64,000 bases of DNA from Planktothrix tepida PCC 9214 (GTDB taxonomy: Bacteria > Cyanobacteriota > Cyanobacteriia > Cyanobacteriales > Microcoleaceae), in NCBI RefSeq assembly GCF_900009145.1, contig NZ_LN889813.1:367936-431935 (forward strand). The letters run 5' to 3'. The position numbers were made by a program, and so were the translations under genes. This document shows, piece after piece, positions 1 to 8,894 of the stretch. Below the pieces are notes generated by a model. That model did no database searches, was not told where the DNA came from, and was given only the letters and a program-made list of their open reading frames with translations. Every line of letters begins with the position of its first letter. The stretch's first letter is position 1.

Positions 1-2
1 TC

Positions 3-212
3 TTTGTCGGGTTTCACTCTCCCCATGGTTGGGAAGTTCTATTAGAAGGCTTTTCTAGTCACTTTGGGATTGCGCCAAATCGTAGCTTTATCTTTTTGTT
101 TATCGCCACTTTCCCAGTGATTTTAGATACGATCATGAAATATTGGATCTTCCGTTACCTCAGTCGAATTTCACCTTCTGCGGTGGCAACATTAAGAAAT
201 ATGAACGAGTAA
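3..212 (+). CDS. pcxA: Proton extrusion protein PcxA (CemA/CotA family), C-terminal fragment
   Basis: Only the last 69 codons lie in the window; the gene enters from the left edge and stops with TAA at 210-212. The peptide contains [12 protein letters not shown] near its start, then a hydrophobic segment ([16 protein letters not shown]) and ends [20 protein letters not shown] plus NMNE. This is the conserved C-terminal block of the PcxA/CemA family, inner-membrane proteins needed for light-dependent proton extrusion and linked to inorganic carbon uptake in cyanobacteria. The next gene encodes a carbonic anhydrase, which fits that role. Identification rests on recognising the family signature. 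Confidence 0.85.
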   Translation, partial: FVGFHSPHGWEVLLEGFSSHFGIAPNRSFIFLFIATFPVILDTIMKYWIFRYLSRISPSAVATLRNMNE

Positions 213-445
213 ATCAAACTCTATTGTCTGTTGAGGGTTGACGGTTGATTCTTCACTGTCACGGAAAACAACGCCATATCCTGATTGAGTTGATTCAACC
301 TTTACCAAAAAACTAGGCGGTATTTGTTTTTTCAGTTATGCTAAATGGGTGATACACTAAAACAGAATACAGGAAGCAGTTGTTTGTTAGCTATCAGTTA
401 GCAGCCTTTAATAGCCAGAGTTGTTCGTGATTGAGGATGTATTGT

Positions 446-1120
446 ATGCCCATTAAACGCATTATTAGCGGTTTGAATGATTTTCAAGAAAATTACTTCA
501 AGACCCATCAAGACTTGTTTGAACGCCTCTCTCATGGTCAAACCCCGGAAATTTTATTTATCACCTGTTGTGACTCTAGGATTGCTCCCAACCTGCTGAC
601 TCAAACGCAACCTGGGGAACTGTTTATTATGCGTAATTTGGGTAATATTATTCCGCCTTACAGAACCTCAAATAATAGTGAAGGAGCCGGAATTGAATAT
701 GCAGTTCAAGCTTTAAATATTAAAGAAATTGTCATCTGTGGACATACCCTGTGTGGAAGTATTAAGGGATTGCTAAAACTCCAAAGTTTATCGGATGAAA
801 TGCCTTTAGTTTACGACTGGTTGAAAGATTATGGAGAATCCATTCGCCGGATTATTCGAGATAACTATCCTGAATGTTCGGGAGAAGAATTGTTAAAAAT
901 TGCCACCCAAACCAATGTTTTAAATCAAATTGCGAACCTAGAAACCTATCCCGTGATTCGATCTCGGTTACACGCCGGAAAGCTACATCTTCATGCTTGG
1001 GTTTATGAAATCGAAACTGGAGAAATTTTAGCCTACGATGTCAGTCAAAATCAGTTTGTTCCTCTTGAACAAGAACCCTTTCCTGTTCCCGACCCGTTAA
1101 CAACGATGCACCCCGCTTAA
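446..1120 (+). CDS. Beta-class carbonic anhydrase
   Basis: The 224-residue product interconverts CO2 and bicarbonate. Zinc ligands are visible as C-x-D-S-R (CCDSR, near residue 42) and H-x-x-C (HTLC, near residue 100), the hallmark of beta carbonic anhydrases. Length and the C-terminal VYEIETGEILAYD block match cyanobacterial cytosolic or carboxysomal forms, although no long C-terminal CcaA-type extension is present. The ATG at 446 is chosen because GAGG sits nine bases upstream; TTG 431 and ATG 437 are in frame but poorly spaced. It lies 233 bp after pcxA on the same strand, suggesting a carbon-acquisition neighbourhood. Which named paralogue it is (ccaA, icfA, ecaB) cannot be decided here. 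Confidence 0.9.
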   Translation: MPIKRIISGLNDFQENYFKTHQDLFERLSHGQTPEILFITCCDSRIAPNLLTQTQPGELFIMRNLGNIIPPYRTSNNSEGAGIEYAVQALNIKEIVICGHTLCGSIKGLLKLQSLSDEMPLVYDWLKDYGESIRRIIRDNYPECSGEELLKIATQTNVLNQIANLETYPVIRSRLHAGKLHLHAWVYEIETGEILAYDVSQNQFVPLEQEPFPVPDPLTTMHPA

Positions 1121-1326
1121 GGTTAGCCAGTGGGACGCAGGGAGTCGCGCACACCTAAGCCAACGCTTCTTGTTTTCTACTGTCCTTTTCTGCTTCTCTG
1201 TTTCCCCTGATCCTCTTCTGAAACTGTCACAGGATTTAAAGGAATATTGGGACGGGTTTGTTTAAAATGGATTTGTCATTAACTTAGTTAACCGCTTGTT
1301 AGCTGAAAAGGACGATACATTAACTC

Positions 1327-2235
1327 ATGAAGATTTCTTTGATTCAACCACAATGGTTTAGAAAAAATCGGGTTTTGCTTAGTTTTTTGATGAGCTTACT
1401 CTGTGTCATTGTGTTCAGTTTTCCGGCGGTTGCTAGGACTGCTACAACAACCAGTATCAGAATTCCAATTTTTGGATTACACGATATTATTGACGAAGCT
1501 AATATTGCTCAAAGCCCTAAAAATAGGTTACAATTTGACAATGATTATTTCAAACAGGATTTATATACTTTCCTCAATTATTTAGCTCAAAATAACTATT
1601 GGTTTTTAACAACCCAAGATTTATTTATCTATTTTATTCAAAAATCACAACCTATTCCTCAAGAACGGATAGGACAAAAACCTGTCATGATTAGCTTTGA
1701 TGATGGTTATGAAGGAGTTCATCAGAATGTTTTACCGATTTTAAAAGATTTAGAAGAAAACTATAACAAGAAAGTTAAAATTGTTTGGTTTGTCAATCCA
1801 GGATTAATGGGAGTTAGATTAAAAGACTATATACCTCATGTCAGTTGTGAAGAATTGCGAGATGGCTATAAACGCGGCTATTATGATATTCAATCTCATG
1901 GTCAAAATCATGAAAAATTAACTTTAATTAAGGGTAAAAATTTAAAATTTGAACTCGAACAAGCCAAACTCGATCTCCGAACCTGTACACAAGATTTAGA
2001 TAAAAATAAATGGGTTGCTGCTCATTTTGCTTATCCCTTTGGACGAGTAAATCGCAGAGTTGAAAAATCCTTATCTCCCTATTATTTAACGGGGTATCTT
2101 TATGATGGGAATATGCTACGAATTAATCGCTATACTGATAAATATCGCCTCTCTCGAATTACAGTTAATCGCTATACTTCCCCTCGGAGTTTAATTAGAA
2201 TAGCCAAAAGAGCAACAACCTTAAGAAAGTCCTAA
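1327..2235 (+). CDS. Exported polysaccharide deacetylase (NodB-like)
   Basis: This 302-residue protein has an N-terminal hydrophobic segment (about residues 16-37) ending in FPAVARTA, consistent with a signal peptide or anchor. The NodB-fold motif SFDDGYEG (about residue 122) carries the catalytic Asp and metal-binding Asp. A later QSHGQNHEKLT (about residue 191) supplies the metal-binding H-x-x-x-H, and HFAYPFGRVN supplies the downstream loop. Such enzymes remove N-acetyl groups from GlcNAc-containing polymers in the envelope. The actual substrate (peptidoglycan, exopolysaccharide or other) is unknown. A small gene follows 24 bp downstream and may be co-transcribed. Confidence 0.85.
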   Translation: MKISLIQPQWFRKNRVLLSFLMSLLCVIVFSFPAVARTATTTSIRIPIFGLHDIIDEANIAQSPKNRLQFDNDYFKQDLYTFLNYLAQNNYWFLTTQDLFIYFIQKSQPIPQERIGQKPVMISFDDGYEGVHQNVLPILKDLEENYNKKVKIVWFVNPGLMGVRLKDYIPHVSCEELRDGYKRGYYDIQSHGQNHEKLTLIKGKNLKFELEQAKLDLRTCTQDLDKNKWVAAHFAYPFGRVNRRVEKSLSPYYLTGYLYDGNMLRINRYTDKYRLSRITVNRYTSPRSLIRIAKRATTLRKS

Positions 2236-2259
2236 ATCTTTATATCAGGAAACACAATT

Positions 2260-2691
2260 ATGAGTTTGAAGGGTGAGATCCAAGCTAATCATGATGCGCT
2301 TGAAGACTTATTTGAAGCCGTTGTGATGACTTTAGCAGGGGAGTCAAGTCAATTAGCCGTTTGGGTACTGGATGATCAGCTTAATTTTTCACAGATGAAA
2401 GCGCAGCGTATTGGGGCTTCCTCGCCATTTTCCGAAAGCAATAGTATATTAGCGGGTTCTGGTTTATTGATAAAATTAACAATGGAGAATGTTCAAAAAC
2501 TTTTACCACTTTTTAGGGAAAATGATTATCTAGGCTATCAGATTTTGCACCTGCAAATTGAATCCCAGGGATCAGTTCAATTTGCAGCTTATGATCACTT
2601 TTATGTAGTCTTTTTTGGCGATCTGATTTCCTTAGAAATGCTAGAAAGGCTCAAGCAGCGTGATATTATTCAAGATTATAGTATTCCTTGA
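2260..2691 (+). CDS. Hypothetical protein, 143 aa
   Basis: I do not recognise a family. The protein is acidic, lacks signal peptide or membrane segments, and has regular alternating hydrophobics (LGYQILHLQIESQGSVQFAAYDH has a beta-strand look), suggesting a compact alpha/beta fold. The start has AGGA (2247-2250) upstream of ATG 2260 and lies 24 bp after the deacetylase gene, so the two may form an operon. The convergent response-regulator gene downstream leaves only about 120 bp between them. Coding status is supported by length, spacing and a normal composition; function is unknown. Confidence 0.6.
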   Translation: MSLKGEIQANHDALEDLFEAVVMTLAGESSQLAVWVLDDQLNFSQMKAQRIGASSPFSESNSILAGSGLLIKLTMENVQKLLPLFRENDYLGYQILHLQIESQGSVQFAAYDHFYVVFFGDLISLEMLERLKQRDIIQDYSIP

Positions 2692-2700
2692 TCTAACTTC

Positions 2701-2817
2701 TTAAACGACTGACCAAAAGGTAGAATCTAAAGAATCTAGCAGTTGAGGAACACTATCAATAATACCATATTGAGCTAATTTTTCTGACATTTCTTGCCAA
2801 TAAGTGGCTAACCCTTC
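2701..2817 (-). pseudogene. In-frame 38-codon extension beyond the response regulator stop
   Basis: Reading past the TAG at 2818-2820 in the same frame gives a clean peptide that starts EGLATYWQEMSEKLAQYG, continues with IIDSVPQLLDSLDS and ends TFWSVV before TAA. It is amphipathic, Trp-containing and free of stops, unlike random AT-rich DNA. The simplest reading is a recent nonsense mutation in a receiver with a C-terminal helical tail. A sequencing error or true readthrough are alternatives. Confidence 0.5.
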
Positions 2818-3204
2818 CTAATTTAATTGCAGAACTTGACCCACAACTTGAGATAACCGTTGAGCATCAAAGGGTTTGGTCAGATATTCCGTTGCACCTG
2901 CCAAACGACCTTGAACCTTATCAAAAGCTCCATCCCGTGCCGTTAACATAATAATAGGCAAATTTTGAAACTGGGGAATACTGCGAACGGTGCGACAGAG
3001 TTCTAAACCATCAATTCCCGGCATTGCCACATCCAGAAGCAAAACCGAAACTCGTTCATGGTAAATCATCGATAAAGCATCGACCGCATTATCGGCCACT
3101 AGAACACGGTATTCTTTCCCTAATGCTTGTTGCACCAGCCCTTGCATGACTGTACTATCGTCAACAGCCAAAATAGTGGGTATATAATCTTGGGGTACAG
3201 ACAT
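2818..3204 (-). CDS. Single-domain response regulator (CheY-like), 128 aa
   Basis: The whole protein is a receiver domain. Acidic pocket DD (AVDDS), phosphoacceptor Asp in LLLDVAMPGIDG (near residue 58), the TAR switch position (MLTARD) and the conserved Lys in YLTKPFD are all present, so it should accept phosphate. There is no output domain. The gene ends with TAG at 2818-2820, but the same frame continues open for 38 more codons with natural-looking protein sequence to a TAA at 2701-2703. The receiver may therefore be a truncated form of a longer protein (see separate entry). The PAS/GAF kinase at 3913 is divergent from it and might be its partner; that is inference. Confidence 0.85.
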   Translation of the reverse strand: MSVPQDYIPTILAVDDSTVMQGLVQQALGKEYRVLVADNAVDALSMIYHERVSVLLLDVAMPGIDGLELCRTVRSIPQFQNLPIIMLTARDGAFDKVQGRLAGATEYLTKPFDAQRLSQVVGQVLQLN

Positions 3205-3638
3205 AGCGATTCATGTTCCTTAGTCGAGATGCCCTGCTCATTCACAGTCAAGCGGATTCAAAACAGGCTTTAGATGTGGATTCGGAATGCCAAAGTGCCA
3301 TTAGTTTAATTATAGAGTAAAAGCATTCCTTCTTTTCCCTATCCGCGATCTCGTATTTTTAAACGGGATGATGATCAAGGGACTTTGATCTGTGTTACTT
3401 TTCTATTATCATGGTAGAGGGCTTCAGTTTGTTAAATCCTGTAAGAATCTTAATTAAATTTTTGTAAAAAAAATAAATTTTTTTAACTTTTTTGGACAAA
3501 ATAGACATCAAGTTAGACCGAAAAAATGGTGCAAAATCCTTAATTTTTCGGAAAAATTAAATCAGAGTTGAATTCTAAAGACTTGAGACTCAGTTCCGCG
3601 AAGGGCTTAAACCTTTGTTAAGATTAAGGTAAATAAAT

Positions 3639-3691
3639 GTAGAGACGCGCCAATAGCCTTACGGCATGGCTTCGCCCAGGCGCGTCTGTAC
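3639..3691. repeat. Dispersed inverted repeat (GTAGAGACGCGCC type)
   Basis: The left arm GTAGAGACGCGCC (3639-3651) pairs imperfectly with GGCGCGTCTGTAC (3679-3691). The 27-base interior carries its own short AGCC/GGCT pairing. A shorter copy of the same arms occurs at 7729-7756, so this is a dispersed repeat family. Confidence 0.7.
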
Positions 3692-3751
3692 TGTGAGATC
3701 AGGACGTTTGGACAAACAATGTCATACAGCTAAGGCGAGTCAAAAAAATGT

Positions 3752-3810
3752 CAGTTGACTGTTGACTGTTAACGGTTGACCATTGACTGTTAAATCGTCA
3801 ATCATCAACC
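3752..3810. repeat. Degenerate heptamer repeat array (TTGACNG type)
   Basis: Tandem units such as TTGACTG TTGACTG TTAACGG TTGACCA TTGACTG run in 7-base phase, followed by an inverted-sense ATCATCAACC. Such heptamer arrays are common between cyanobacterial genes. Related motifs are seen here at 219-260, 10868-11020 and 14810-14825. Confidence 0.7.
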
Positions 3811-3912
3811 GTGAGTAGGGGTTTGAGAATCAAGCTCTTACTGTAAAGTCTCATCAGAGCGTCGCATACCCGCTTCCTGATAGATAGCCATTCCCCTGTA
3901 TGGTGATTATCA

Positions 3913-6900
3913 ATGAATGCAAGATTTTTAGGTCAAACCATGTTTAGCCCAGAGGGCAATACTCTTTCTCAGGTCATCCACACGGTTTCTGAAATTCCCT
4001 TTGATGATTTGACTCACTTAGCGTCTTATCTGGCTCAGGCGCCCATTGCTTTAATTACATTTCGCGATACCACCCATCAGTGGTTGAAATCTCAAGTGGG
4101 TTTAACCGGAACAATACACCCGTATTTAAACTTCTGTGAGTTTATCATGGAATTGCACACTCCACCGGAATCGAGGATGGAGGATAGGGTCGAACCGGAG
4201 AATTCAGTTCGGTTTGTAGAGACCTGTCAGAGCTTCAGGCAACCTCCGAAACTGATTATTATTCCTGATACTTGGAAGGATAAACGTTTGGCAACCCAAC
4301 CCTTAGCCACAGGGGAGCAACCCATTCGATTTTATCTCGGTATTCCTTTAATGACGACGGATCACGTCATGTTAGGAATGATTTCTATTATGGATTATCA
4401 TCCCCGTGAATTGTCCTGTGATACCCTCGACGCTTTACAATCCCTGAGTCATCAAATTATTAGCCAAATCAATTTACATCGTCAACTGATTCAAACAAAA
4501 ACCAAATTTAATCAACTCGAACATATTATTAATGAACGTAAGCAAGTTTGGGAAGTTGTTCGTCAAGAACGGGACTTTGTTTGTGCCGTTCTCGATACCG
4601 TCAGTGCCTTAGTGATTGTCCTTGATCCCGATGGTAAAATTATTCGCTTTAATCGCACCTGTGAAGAATTAACCGGATATTTAGCGGTGGAAGTCGAGGG
4701 AAAAACCTTAGATGAATTAGGATTAACCGTATTTCCCGTTACCAACCCTAGCAACTTAGCGTCAGAATCAATCATGATTGAGTTTGACGAACATCCCAAA
4801 CCTCGGAAAACTCAACCCTCTTTTCCACAAGTTGAGTCCTATTCCGACTCCACCCTGGGGGAAACCGAATGGATTCGACCCGATGGCCAACGCCATTGGA
4901 TTGCCTGGTCACATACAGCTTTGCTACAACCCAATGGTTCAATCAGCCATCTGATTATCACCGGGATTGATATCACCGAACGCAAACAGTCCCAAGAACG
5001 TCTGGGACTTTTAGAGCGGGCGATTACAGCCAGTCCCAGTGGAATTGTGATTAGTGATTTTACTCAACCGGATTGTCCGATTATTTACTGTAATCCCGCC
5101 TTTGAACGGTTAACGGGCTATGCTCAGGAAGAAGTGTTAGGACGCAATTGTCGATTCCTCCAAGGTGAGGATACTGATCCCACCGAACTAGCCCGCATTC
5201 GTCATGCCATTACCCATCAACAGGATTGTATTGTTACCCTGAAAAATTACCGCAAAGATGGTCGGTACTTTTGGAATGAACTCTCGATTTCTCCCGTGCG
5301 TGACCGAGAAGGACGTTTAACCCATTTTATTGGTATACAAACGGATATTACTCACCGCAAACAATCGGAAGATGCCTTACGAGAAAGTGAAGCTCGTTAT
5401 CGGCTTTTAGCGGATCATGCTACGGATTTAATTTCCCGACATAGCCCTGATGGGATTTATTTATATGCTTCTCCAGCCAGTCGGCAACTCTTAGGATATG
5501 AACCTGAAGAATTGATCGGACAATCGTTATATGAGTTGATTCACCCGGCCGATTTAGACGTTGTGAATCAAAAATGTCTGCTCCTGCAAAATAGCTCAGA
5601 TATTTACACGATTAGTTATCGAATTCGATGTCGAAATGGAAACTATATTTGGTTTGAAAGTACCTGTCATGGGTTACAAAATCAGGATTCAGAAACTATT
5701 GATGAAATGATTGCCGTTTCCCGCAATATTACCGAACGAAAACAAGCGGAAACCATCTTATTAGAGCGCTCACGACTTTCTCAATTAGAAGCAGAAGTGG
5801 GAACCGCCCTCGGACATGGGGGGTCAATTGCCGGGATTTTGGGCCGTTGTACAGATGCGATCACCCAATACCCCAAAATCTCAGGGGTAGGAATTTGGAC
5901 ATTGAATCTTCAAAGTAATTTGTTAGATTTGCAAGCGAGTGCGGGGTTAACGGTTTATGAAGGCCATCTAACCGAAACCGATGTTTTAAGCCATAACTTT
6001 CCCTATCCTCTCCCCGAAACAAGACACCAAACCCTTAATTTTCCTTTGGTGGTGGAAGGTCGTTTAGTGGGGTTGATGGGGATTTGTAGTGATGAAATTC
6101 TCAATGAGGAAGCACAAGGGGTATTGGGATGGGTGGCGAATGCCTTAGCCGTAGGCATTGATCGGGTGAAGGCGCGGGAAGAACTGCAAAGTCGCCGGGA
6201 AGGGTTACTGTTTCGATTAGCCAGTCAAATTCGGGATTCTTTAGATATTGATACGATTTTAGGAACGGCGGTGAATGAAATTCGAGCGTTGTTGCAAGTG
6301 GATCAATGCCATTTTCTCTGGTATTTGCCCATGCAGCCGAATCAACAACCGAGTTTTACCGTCACCCACGAAGCCCAAAATCCTAATTTATCCAATGGGT
6401 TGCAGGATTATCCCCCGGCTCAAATTCCCCTATTAGCGGAAAGAATTCGCATCGCAACGACAATTCAAATTGATAATATCGAAACAACAACAGTGTTGGA
6501 TGAATCAACCCGTCAGTTTTTCCAGCAGGCGGGAATTTTTTCCTTGTTGCTATTACCGTTAGAAACACGCTCCGGTCAACGGGGGGCGGTGGTTTGCAAT
6601 CATTATCAAGTGTTTCGACCTTGGCGGGAAAGTGAGGTGGAGCTTTTACGGGCGGTGGTGGATCAGTTAGCGATCGCCATTGACCAAGCTGAATTATACG
6701 CCCAAACCCGTGCTGCTGCCTTAGCCGCCCAAACTCAAGCGTTTCATCTGAGTGAAGCGTTACAGGATTTGAAACAAAAGGAAGCCCAGTTAATTCAAAG
6801 TGAAAAAATGTCGAGTTTAGGGCAAATGGTGGCGGGAGTTGCCCATGAAATTAATAATCCGGTTAATTTTATTTATGGGAATCTCACTTATGCTAAAGAA

Positions 6901-7650
6901 TATACTCAAGATATTTTAGAATTATTGGAATTGTATCAAGATATTTATCCCAATCCCACTCCAGAAATTCAAGAAAAATCCCAAGAAATTGAATTAGAGT
7001 TTTTAGTTGAAGATTTACCGAAAATTCTATCTTCAATGGAAATGGGGGCGGATCGGATTCGTCAAATTGTCGTGTCTTTGAGAAATTTCTCTCGATTAGA
7101 TGAAGCCGAAATGAAGCCTGTTAATATTCATGATGGGATTGATAGCACCCTTTTAATTTTACAAAATCGCTTAAAACCTAAAGGAGCTTTTCAGGGGATT
7201 GAGTTAATTAAAGATTATGGCAAATTACCGAGGGTAGAGTGTTATGCCGGACAGTTAAATCAGGTTTTTATGAATATTTTGAGTAATGCTATTGATGCCT
7301 TAGACAATCAACCTGAACCTCGAATTATTAAAATTAGTACGGATATGATTCATCCAAATTTAAGCGAGAAAAAATGTAAATTCCCGCCTTTAGATCAAGT
7401 GAGAATTATTATTCGAGATAATGGCCCTGGTATTGAAGATAAAGTTAAAAATCGACTGTTTGATCCGTTTTTTACCACAAAACCTGTCGGAAAAGGAACG
7501 GGTTTAGGGTTATCTATTAGTTATAAAATTGTTGTCGATCAGCATCGAGGAGATATTCACTGTTATCGAGATCAAGACAATTTTACCGTGTTTGAAATTT
7601 CTATTCCTATTTCTCAAAAAGAACAACCTTCAGAATTAGTTTTTGAATAA
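3913..7650 (+). CDS. Multi-sensor histidine kinase with GAF, PAS and LOV domains, 1245 aa
   Basis: Predicted cytosolic sensor kinase with no membrane segments. Domains in order: GAF-like (about 15-195), short coiled coil, PAS (225-360), LOV-type PAS (370-490), PAS (495-625), GAF (640-765), GAF (780-920), then HisKA with phosphoacceptor His978 (GVAHEINNP) and HATPase with N (NILSNAIDAL), G1 (DNGPGI) and G2 (GTGLGLS) boxes. The LOV domain has photoactive Cys413 in GRNCRFLQG plus flavin contacts Gln417, Asn445, Asn455 and Gln476. Blue-light sensing is therefore predicted. The last GAF has CNHYQ where bilin-binding relatives have a CHH-type motif, and no obvious bilin cysteine. It is divergent from the receiver gene at 2818-3204. 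Kinase activity is well supported; the target is unknown. Confidence 0.92.
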   Translation: MNARFLGQTMFSPEGNTLSQVIHTVSEIPFDDLTHLASYLAQAPIALITFRDTTHQWLKSQVGLTGTIHPYLNFCEFIMELHTPPESRMEDRVEPENSVRFVETCQSFRQPPKLIIIPDTWKDKRLATQPLATGEQPIRFYLGIPLMTTDHVMLGMISIMDYHPRELSCDTLDALQSLSHQIISQINLHRQLIQTKTKFNQLEHIINERKQVWEVVRQERDFVCAVLDTVSALVIVLDPDGKIIRFNRTCEELTGYLAVEVEGKTLDELGLTVFPVTNPSNLASESIMIEFDEHPKPRKTQPSFPQVESYSDSTLGETEWIRPDGQRHWIAWSHTALLQPNGSISHLIITGIDITERKQSQERLGLLERAITASPSGIVISDFTQPDCPIIYCNPAFERLTGYAQEEVLGRNCRFLQGEDTDPTELARIRHAITHQQDCIVTLKNYRKDGRYFWNELSISPVRDREGRLTHFIGIQTDITHRKQSEDALRESEARYRLLADHATDLISRHSPDGIYLYASPASRQLLGYEPEELIGQSLYELIHPADLDVVNQKCLLLQNSSDIYTISYRIRCRNGNYIWFESTCHGLQNQDSETIDEMIAVSRNITERKQAETILLERSRLSQLEAEVGTALGHGGSIAGILGRCTDAITQYPKISGVGIWTLNLQSNLLDLQASAGLTVYEGHLTETDVLSHNFPYPLPETRHQTLNFPLVVEGRLVGLMGICSDEILNEEAQGVLGWVANALAVGIDRVKAREELQSRREGLLFRLASQIRDSLDIDTILGTAVNEIRALLQVDQCHFLWYLPMQPNQQPSFTVTHEAQNPNLSNGLQDYPPAQIPLLAERIRIATTIQIDNIETTTVLDESTRQFFQQAGIFSLLLLPLETRSGQRGAVVCNHYQVFRPWRESEVELLRAVVDQLAIAIDQAELYAQTRAAALAAQTQAFHLSEALQDLKQKEAQLIQSEKMSSLGQMVAGVAHEINNPVNFIYGNLTYAKEYTQDILELLELYQDIYPNPTPEIQEKSQEIELEFLVEDLPKILSSMEMGADRIRQIVVSLRNFSRLDEAEMKPVNIHDGIDSTLLILQNRLKPKGAFQGIELIKDYGKLPRVECYAGQLNQVFMNILSNAIDALDNQPEPRIIKISTDMIHPNLSEKKCKFPPLDQVRIIIRDNGPGIEDKVKNRLFDPFFTTKPVGKGTGLGLSISYKIVVDQHRGDIHCYRDQDNFTVFEISIPISQKEQPSELVFE

Positions 7651-7651
7651 C

Positions 7652-7714
7652 TAGGGAATAGGGAATAGGGAATAGGGAACAGGGAACAGGGAACAGGGAA
7701 TAGGGAATAGGGAA
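7652..7714. repeat. Nine-copy tandem heptamer (T/C)AGGGAA
   Basis: Nine perfect head-to-tail 7-base units run from 7652 to 7714: four TAGGGAA, three CAGGGAA, then two TAGGGAA. The array starts right after the kinase stop codon and lies between convergent genes. Copy number is expected to vary between strains by slippage. Confidence 0.95.
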
Positions 7715-7728
7715 TGATTCAAGATTTA

Positions 7729-7756
7729 GTAGAGACGTGCCATGGCGCGTCTCTAC
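7729..7756. repeat. Short hairpin repeat, possible terminator between convergent genes
   Basis: GTAGAGACGTGCC pairs with GGCGCGTCTCTAC (one G:T pair) around a two-base AT loop. It is a compact copy of the 3639-3691 repeat family. Its place between the convergent kinase and solute-binding genes would suit a termination role, but there is no clear T tract. Confidence 0.65.
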
Positions 7757-7775
7757 AGATATAATGGGTAGAGAT

Positions 7776-8891
7776 CTAGGTTCCCAGTCTGATTTTTTCC
7801 CATAATTGTTGATACTGTTTAATAGAATTTTGGGAAAGGGGCTGGAGGAAATCACTTTTTTCCAAAATAGAAGATTGAGGAAATAAGAGCGGATTTTCTC
7901 TTAATGATTGGGGTAACTCTTCCGGGTTCATCCCTAAAATAATAGGAGATGTTGTTCCGGTTAATAATGACAGTTGAGCCGCCACTTGAGGCGACCAACA
8001 AAAATCAATCCATTGATCTCCTAAAGTCGCCGGAGGAGAGGCTTGAACCTTTGCAGGTTTCACCCATAAATCTAACCATAAAGCAGTACCCGATTTGGGA
8101 ACAACGGCGGCTAATCCATTTTGATATTGTACTTCTGGAGAAATATCCGTAGACCAACCAACGGCTAACCAAGTATCTCCTAAAATTAACGGTTTTAGAT
8201 AACTATTAGAGTCATAAAGTCTAACATTTTGATGTAGTTGACGGAGTTCGGATTCTAAGTTTTTGACTTTGCTTAAATCAGCAGTATTATAGGAATAACC
8301 TAATTTTTTTAACGTTAAACCAATGACTTCCCGTGCTTGATTCGGTAAGGAAATCCGATGACGGAGTTCCTGACGCCATAAATCACTCCAGTCTTGAGGT
8401 GTCCATCCTAAAGACTTAAACTTATCAACCCGATAAATAATAACGGTACTCCCTGAACGATAAGGCGCCGCCCAAATTTCTCCTTTAGAATCAAATTTAC
8501 CTGCGGAATTCCGTCGCACAATATTTTGCCAACGGGGGGGAAGTTGTGACCATTGCGACCATAATTTAGGATCAAGGGGTTGAATGAGTTGTTGTTGAAT
8601 GGCAGAATTTAACCAGAAATCTCCAATCATGACCAAATCAGCTTGAGGCGATGACTGAGTGGAAGATGAAGATTTCGATTTTTGTAAGACTCTAAATAAA
8701 TCGTTGAGTTGGGGTTGGGGAACAAAATCAACCCCTTTTTGCCCAGATTGTTGCCGAAACTTGCTCACCATTTGCACAGGAACAGAGCGTTTGAGAACTT
8801 CAACCCTGAGTGCCGTAGCTTCTTTACATCCGGCTACGACACTACTCAAGGTTAAGGTGCTCATTCCTTGTAGAAAAAACCTTCGCTTCAC
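7776..8891 (-). CDS. ABC-type solute-binding lipoprotein (spermidine/putrescine-like), 371 aa
   Basis: The N-terminus has an RRFFLQG twin-arginine-like start, a hydrophobic stretch and a lipobox-like SSVVAGC with the Cys near residue 22, predicting a lipid-anchored periplasmic protein. The body resembles family 1/PotD-type binding proteins: DLVMIGDFWLNSAIQQ, IWAAPYRSGSTVIIYR, a WSDLW motif, and DTWLAVGWSTDI in the hinge region. Ligand could be polyamine, iron or another small solute; sequence alone does not say. No permease or ATPase gene is adjacent, so it is an orphan component. It starts three bases after the upstream lyase gene, so the two are probably co-transcribed. Confidence 0.8.
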   Translation of the reverse strand: MKRRFFLQGMSTLTLSSVVAGCKEATALRVEVLKRSVPVQMVSKFRQQSGQKGVDFVPQPQLNDLFRVLQKSKSSSSTQSSPQADLVMIGDFWLNSAIQQQLIQPLDPKLWSQWSQLPPRWQNIVRRNSAGKFDSKGEIWAAPYRSGSTVIIYRVDKFKSLGWTPQDWSDLWRQELRHRISLPNQAREVIGLTLKKLGYSYNTADLSKVKNLESELRQLHQNVRLYDSNSYLKPLILGDTWLAVGWSTDISPEVQYQNGLAAVVPKSGTALWLDLWVKPAKVQASPPATLGDQWIDFCWSPQVAAQLSLLTGTTSPIILGMNPEELPQSLRENPLLFPQSSILEKSDFLQPLSQNSIKQYQQLWEKIRLGT

Positions 8892-8894
8892 AGA

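Larger units (their letters stand above)
3205..3912. other. Repeat-bearing intergenic region between response regulator and LOV kinase
   Basis: This 700-base spacer separates two divergent signalling genes. It holds a very AT-rich stretch at 3450-3500, an imperfect inverted repeat at 3639-3691, and a GTTGACNGTT-type heptamer array at 3752-3810. I see no convincing ORF or RNA gene. Promoters for both flanking genes must lie here, but I cannot place them. Confidence 0.6.

Noticed and set aside
3639-3810. CRISPR array
   Set aside because: Repeats here are short heptamers and palindromes without regular spacers; no cas genes are in the window.
6230-6720. Bilin-binding cyanobacteriochrome GAF in the LOV kinase
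   Set aside because: No cysteine stands at the usual bilin-attachment position and the CHH-type motif is replaced by CNHYQ.
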